A stretch of 8,431 bases of DNA. Origin: Moraxellaceae bacterium. Lineage in GTDB: Bacteria > Pseudomonadota > Gammaproteobacteria > Pseudomonadales > Ketobacteraceae. Numbering within the stretch: position 1 is the first letter of the stretch; every line of letters begins with the position of its first letter. Where the stretch lies: NCBI GenBank assembly GCA_002402125.1, contig NVVG01000051.1, positions 14,943-23,373 on the forward strand. Direction: 5' to 3'. A program made the translations under genes and the position numbers. Below, piece after piece: positions 6,821 through 8,431 of this stretch. Below the pieces are notes generated by a model that saw nothing but the letters and a program-made list of their open reading frames with translations, had not been told where the DNA came from and made no database searches.

Positions 6821-7223
6821 GATAGTACTCACAAACAAAAAGGGTGATTGAAAGTAAGCTGATTAAATACTGCCTGTTCCAGTATATAGCGCAAAAGGAA
6901 AAAATATTTAGACGGAATATCTCTAAACTAACAAACAGAAAGGAATAACATTTAGAGCTTATTCAAACCCGCAGTAGGTACTAATCACTTTAGGCTTATT
7001 ACGCAATCACATGAAAATCAACGCACTGGGGGAATAGGTTCAGTCCCGAACATAAAATAGCGATTAAACCATGCAACCTTGCCGAACACATGTATCTACA
7101 GCAATAAAAACGTCGTCAAAATATAGCATTATGTGACCGTTGCAACCTCATCTTGATCATTTTATACTCTCCAAAGAGCATTTGTTAACCATCTTGACCA
7201 ATTTTCGACATTGAGGTCTACGC
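6821..7223. other. 403-bp divergent intergenic region
   Basis: No gene is apparent on either strand between the cNMP/rhodanese gene and the secreted FN3 protein. The stretch is AT-rich. It contains a plausible rightward promoter (7140-7168), a -10-like TATACT on the minus strand (6881-6886) without a good -35, a short inverted repeat ATACTG-N7-CAGTAT (6868-6886), and three TTTAGA hexamers (6907-6912, 6951-6956 and, inverted, 6922-6927). The small GTTC/GAAC hairpin near 7040 is not part of a tRNA. Confidence 0.5.
7140..7168 (+). promoter_or_regulatory. Sigma-70 promoter for the secreted FN3 protein gene
   Basis: TTGCAA (7140-7145, 4 of 6 matches to the -35 consensus) and TATACT (7163-7168, 5 of 6 matches to the -10 consensus) are separated by 17 nt. 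Transcription would begin near 7175, giving a leader of about 50 nt. TTGAGG (7211-7216) is a good Shine-Dalgarno seven bases before the ATG at 7224. Confidence 0.55.
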
Positions 7224-8431
7224 ATGCGCCTTTCTCAGATAATTATTCTTATAATATCTCTTGGTTTAGCGTTTAATGTTTCCGCAAAATCACCATGGGA
7301 TGAATTTACAGAGAAAATTCGTGGCTACCTAAAAAAAGCTACCCCTGTTGTTGAAGAACCCGTTGTTGAAGAACCCGTTGCGGAAGAGCCTGTTATCGAA
7401 GAACCCATTGCGGAAAAACCTGTTGCCGAAGAACCAGTTGCAGAGACACCTCCCATAATCGAGGAGCCCGATTCAAACACAACGGGCACCGCTACGCTAT
7501 CTTGGTCAATACCAGCAAAGCGAGCAAATGGGGACAACATTTCCATCAACGAGCTAAACGGTTATAAAATTCTCGTTCGTAATGTCGCTAACAATTCACA
7601 ATTCTTCGTATCCGTTACCGATCCAACGGTCACAAAATGGAAATTATCTAACCTAGCTTCGGGTGCATGGGAATTTTCTATAGCAGCCATCGACAGCCAA
7701 GGTGCACAAAGCAATTACTCATCGGTAGCCTCAAAAACAATTAGTGGTGAAATGCCCGTTGCCGATGAACCTGTTGCCGAAGAGCCCACTGCCGATGAAC
7801 CTATTGCAGAAAAGCCCGTTGAAGAAGAACCAACTATAGAAGAGCCCGTAGTTGAGGCCCCTCCTGTGGTCGAAGAACCTGTGGTAGAAATCCCTCCCAT
7901 AATCGAAGAGCCTATTGCGTCTATCCCAGGTTCCGCAACCTTTGCCTGGTCGGTACCAAAAAATCGGGAAAATGGGGACGCTCTTAATATCAATGAGTTG
8001 AACGGATACAAAATCCTCGCACGCAATGTGTCGAACGATACAGAGCAAACCATAACAATCAACGATCCAACGGTTACCCAATGGCAATTAACCGGCTTAG
8101 CATCGGGAGTATGGACGTTTTCTATTGCCGCCGTTGACACCCAGGGTACCTATAGCAACTACTCGTCGGTAGCCTCAAAAACAGTTATTGGTGAGGAGCC
8201 CATTGAAACCCTACCACCTATTGTCGAGGAACCTGTTATCGAAGAACCGGTTGCAGAAATCCCGCCTGTTGTTGAGGATCCTGTAGCTGAGGAACCTATA
8301 GTTGAAGAGCCTATTGCCGAAAAACCTGCTGCGGATATATCCGGTACAGCAACGATAACCTGGTCCAGACCCACGAACCGAGAAAATGGCGACAACTTCG
8401 CCGCAACTGACTTAAAGGGATACAAAATTCT
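7224..8431 (+). CDS. Secreted FN3-repeat protein with acidic PVxEE linkers (3' end cut by window edge)
   Basis: The frame runs from the ATG at 7224 to the right edge, 402 full codons with no stop. The N-terminus MRLSQIIILIISLGLAFNVSA is a signal peptide with likely cleavage after A21, so the protein is exported. After a short linker come alternating blocks: acidic proline repeats (residues 41-82), a fibronectin-III-like domain (88-173), repeats (178-235), a second FN3 (236-321), repeats (326-368) and a third FN3 from 374, cut by the edge. The FN3 copies share NGYKIL, DPTVTxWxL, LASGxWxFSIAA and SNYSSVASKT. The linkers are [VIT]-x-E-[EK]-P pentads, probably stiff extended spacers like the Pro-rich region of TonB. 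No enzyme or anchor domain is visible yet; one may lie beyond the window. It could be an adhesin, a matrix protein or the spacer part of a larger secreted protein. A promoter and Shine-Dalgarno precede it. Confidence 0.85.
   Translation, partial: MRLSQIIILIISLGLAFNVSAKSPWDEFTEKIRGYLKKATPVVEEPVVEEPVAEEPVIEEPIAEKPVAEEPVAETPPIIEEPDSNTTGTATLSWSIPAKRANGDNISINELNGYKILVRNVANNSQFFVSVTDPTVTKWKLSNLASGAWEFSIAAIDSQGAQSNYSSVASKTISGEMPVADEPVAEEPTADEPIAEKPVEEEPTIEEPVVEAPPVVEEPVVEIPPIIEEPIASIPGSATFAWSVPKNRENGDALNINELNGYKILARNVSNDTEQTITINDPTVTQWQLTGLASGVWTFSIAAVDTQGTYSNYSSVASKTVIGEEPIETLPPIVEEPVIEEPVAEIPPVVEDPVAEEPIVEEPIAEKPAADISGTATITWSRPTNRENGDNFAATDLKGYKI
7344..7469 (+). repeat. First PVxEE pentapeptide-repeat block
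   Basis: This block codes for residues 41-82: seven consecutive pentads such as PVVEE, PVAEE and PIAEK, then PPIIEE. At DNA level it is a degenerate 15-bp tandem repeat around GTTGAAGAACCCGTT, two copies of which are identical near 7347-7376. Repeats of this kind can change copy number by slippage. Confidence 0.85.
7755..7928 (+). repeat. Second PVxEE pentapeptide-repeat block
   Basis: It codes for residues 178-235, the longest of the three linkers (58 residues), with pentads PVADE, PVAEE, PTADE, PIAEK, PVEEE, PTIEE and PVVEA and two PP-containing steps. Length differences between the linkers (42, 58 and about 43 residues) point to gain or loss of whole pentads. Confidence 0.8.
8199..8327 (+). 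repeat. Third PVxEE pentapeptide-repeat block
   Basis: It codes for residues 326-368, from PIETL through PVIEE, PVVED, PIVEE and PIAEK, then P368 and a short AADIS joint into the third FN3 domain. The pattern is the same as in the other two linkers. Confidence 0.8.

Larger units (their letters stand above)
7485..8431 (+). repeat. Tandem FN3 domain duplication (three copies, third partial)
   Basis: The domain-coding segments are at 7485-7742, 7929-8186 and 8343 onward. The first two are both 86 codons and align without gaps; TCGGTAGCCTCAAAAACA is identical in both near their ends. The third repeats the opening pattern (GTATITWSRP, NRENGDN, KGYKI). The copies arose by internal duplication and have diverged moderately. 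Confidence 0.85.

Noticed and set aside
6868..6886. ATACTG-N7-CAGTAT as a LexA (SOS) box
   Set aside because: The E. coli type box needs CTG-N10-CAG; the spacing here is 7, and neither flanking gene is an SOS gene.
7025..7056. GGTTCAGTCCCGAAC resembling a tRNA T-arm
   Set aside because: No matching acceptor, D or anticodon arms are present around it.
7325..8425. Minus-strand open frames rich in Gly-Ser-Thr repeats (GSSATGSSTTG) opposite the FN3 gene
   Set aside because: They are the antisense reading of the PVxEE repeat DNA. The plus-strand frame has a promoter, Shine-Dalgarno, signal peptide and real domains.

Overview
The window looks like chromosomal DNA from a gammaproteobacterium, most likely an aquatic or marine one. 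The evidence is the ygfX-sdhE / ygfZ neighbourhood typical of that class, standalone HDOD and HD-GYP regulators, and E. coli-like sigma-70 promoters and Shine-Dalgarno sites. The genus cannot be read from the sequence. There is no rRNA, tRNA, insertion sequence or CRISPR array.

Left part (1-1866) is housekeeping. On the minus strand lie sdhE (flavinylation factor for succinate dehydrogenase) and, overlapping its 3' end by 35 nt, a ygfX/cptA-like membrane protein that runs off the left edge. Divergently on the plus strand is ygfZ, the folate-binding Fe-S maintenance protein. A good sigma-70 promoter sits just upstream of an internal ATG of the long ygfZ reading frame, which argues for the shorter 334-residue protein.

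Middle part (1867-4108) holds two cytoplasmic signalling proteins that converge tail to tail. One is a standalone HDOD protein with a degenerate HD motif (HNIG). The other is a DUF3391 plus HD-GYP protein with all expected metal-binding and GYP residues, so probably an active cyclic-di-GMP phosphodiesterase. A hairpin lies in front of the HDOD gene and an 18-bp tandem duplication in front of the HD-GYP gene.

Right part (4109-8431) is more unusual. A leucine-rich-repeat protein with eight 23-residue repeats and a C-terminal region of about 230 residues that I do not recognise ends 2 nt from a convergent gene. That gene encodes a cyclic-nucleotide-binding-like protein fused to a rhodanese domain lacking its catalytic cysteine. 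A 15-bp hairpin that pairs fully only as plus-strand RNA lies in front of the LRR gene. After a 403-bp non-coding stretch with a recognisable promoter comes a secreted protein of alternating fibronectin-III-like domains and acidic P-[VI]-x-E-E repeats, open at the right edge.

The genes do not form one operon: most adjacent pairs are convergent or divergent. The common theme of the middle and right parts is ligand sensing and protein-protein interaction (HDOD, HD-GYP, LRR, cNMP-binding, FN3). A shared pathway is only a guess from proximity.
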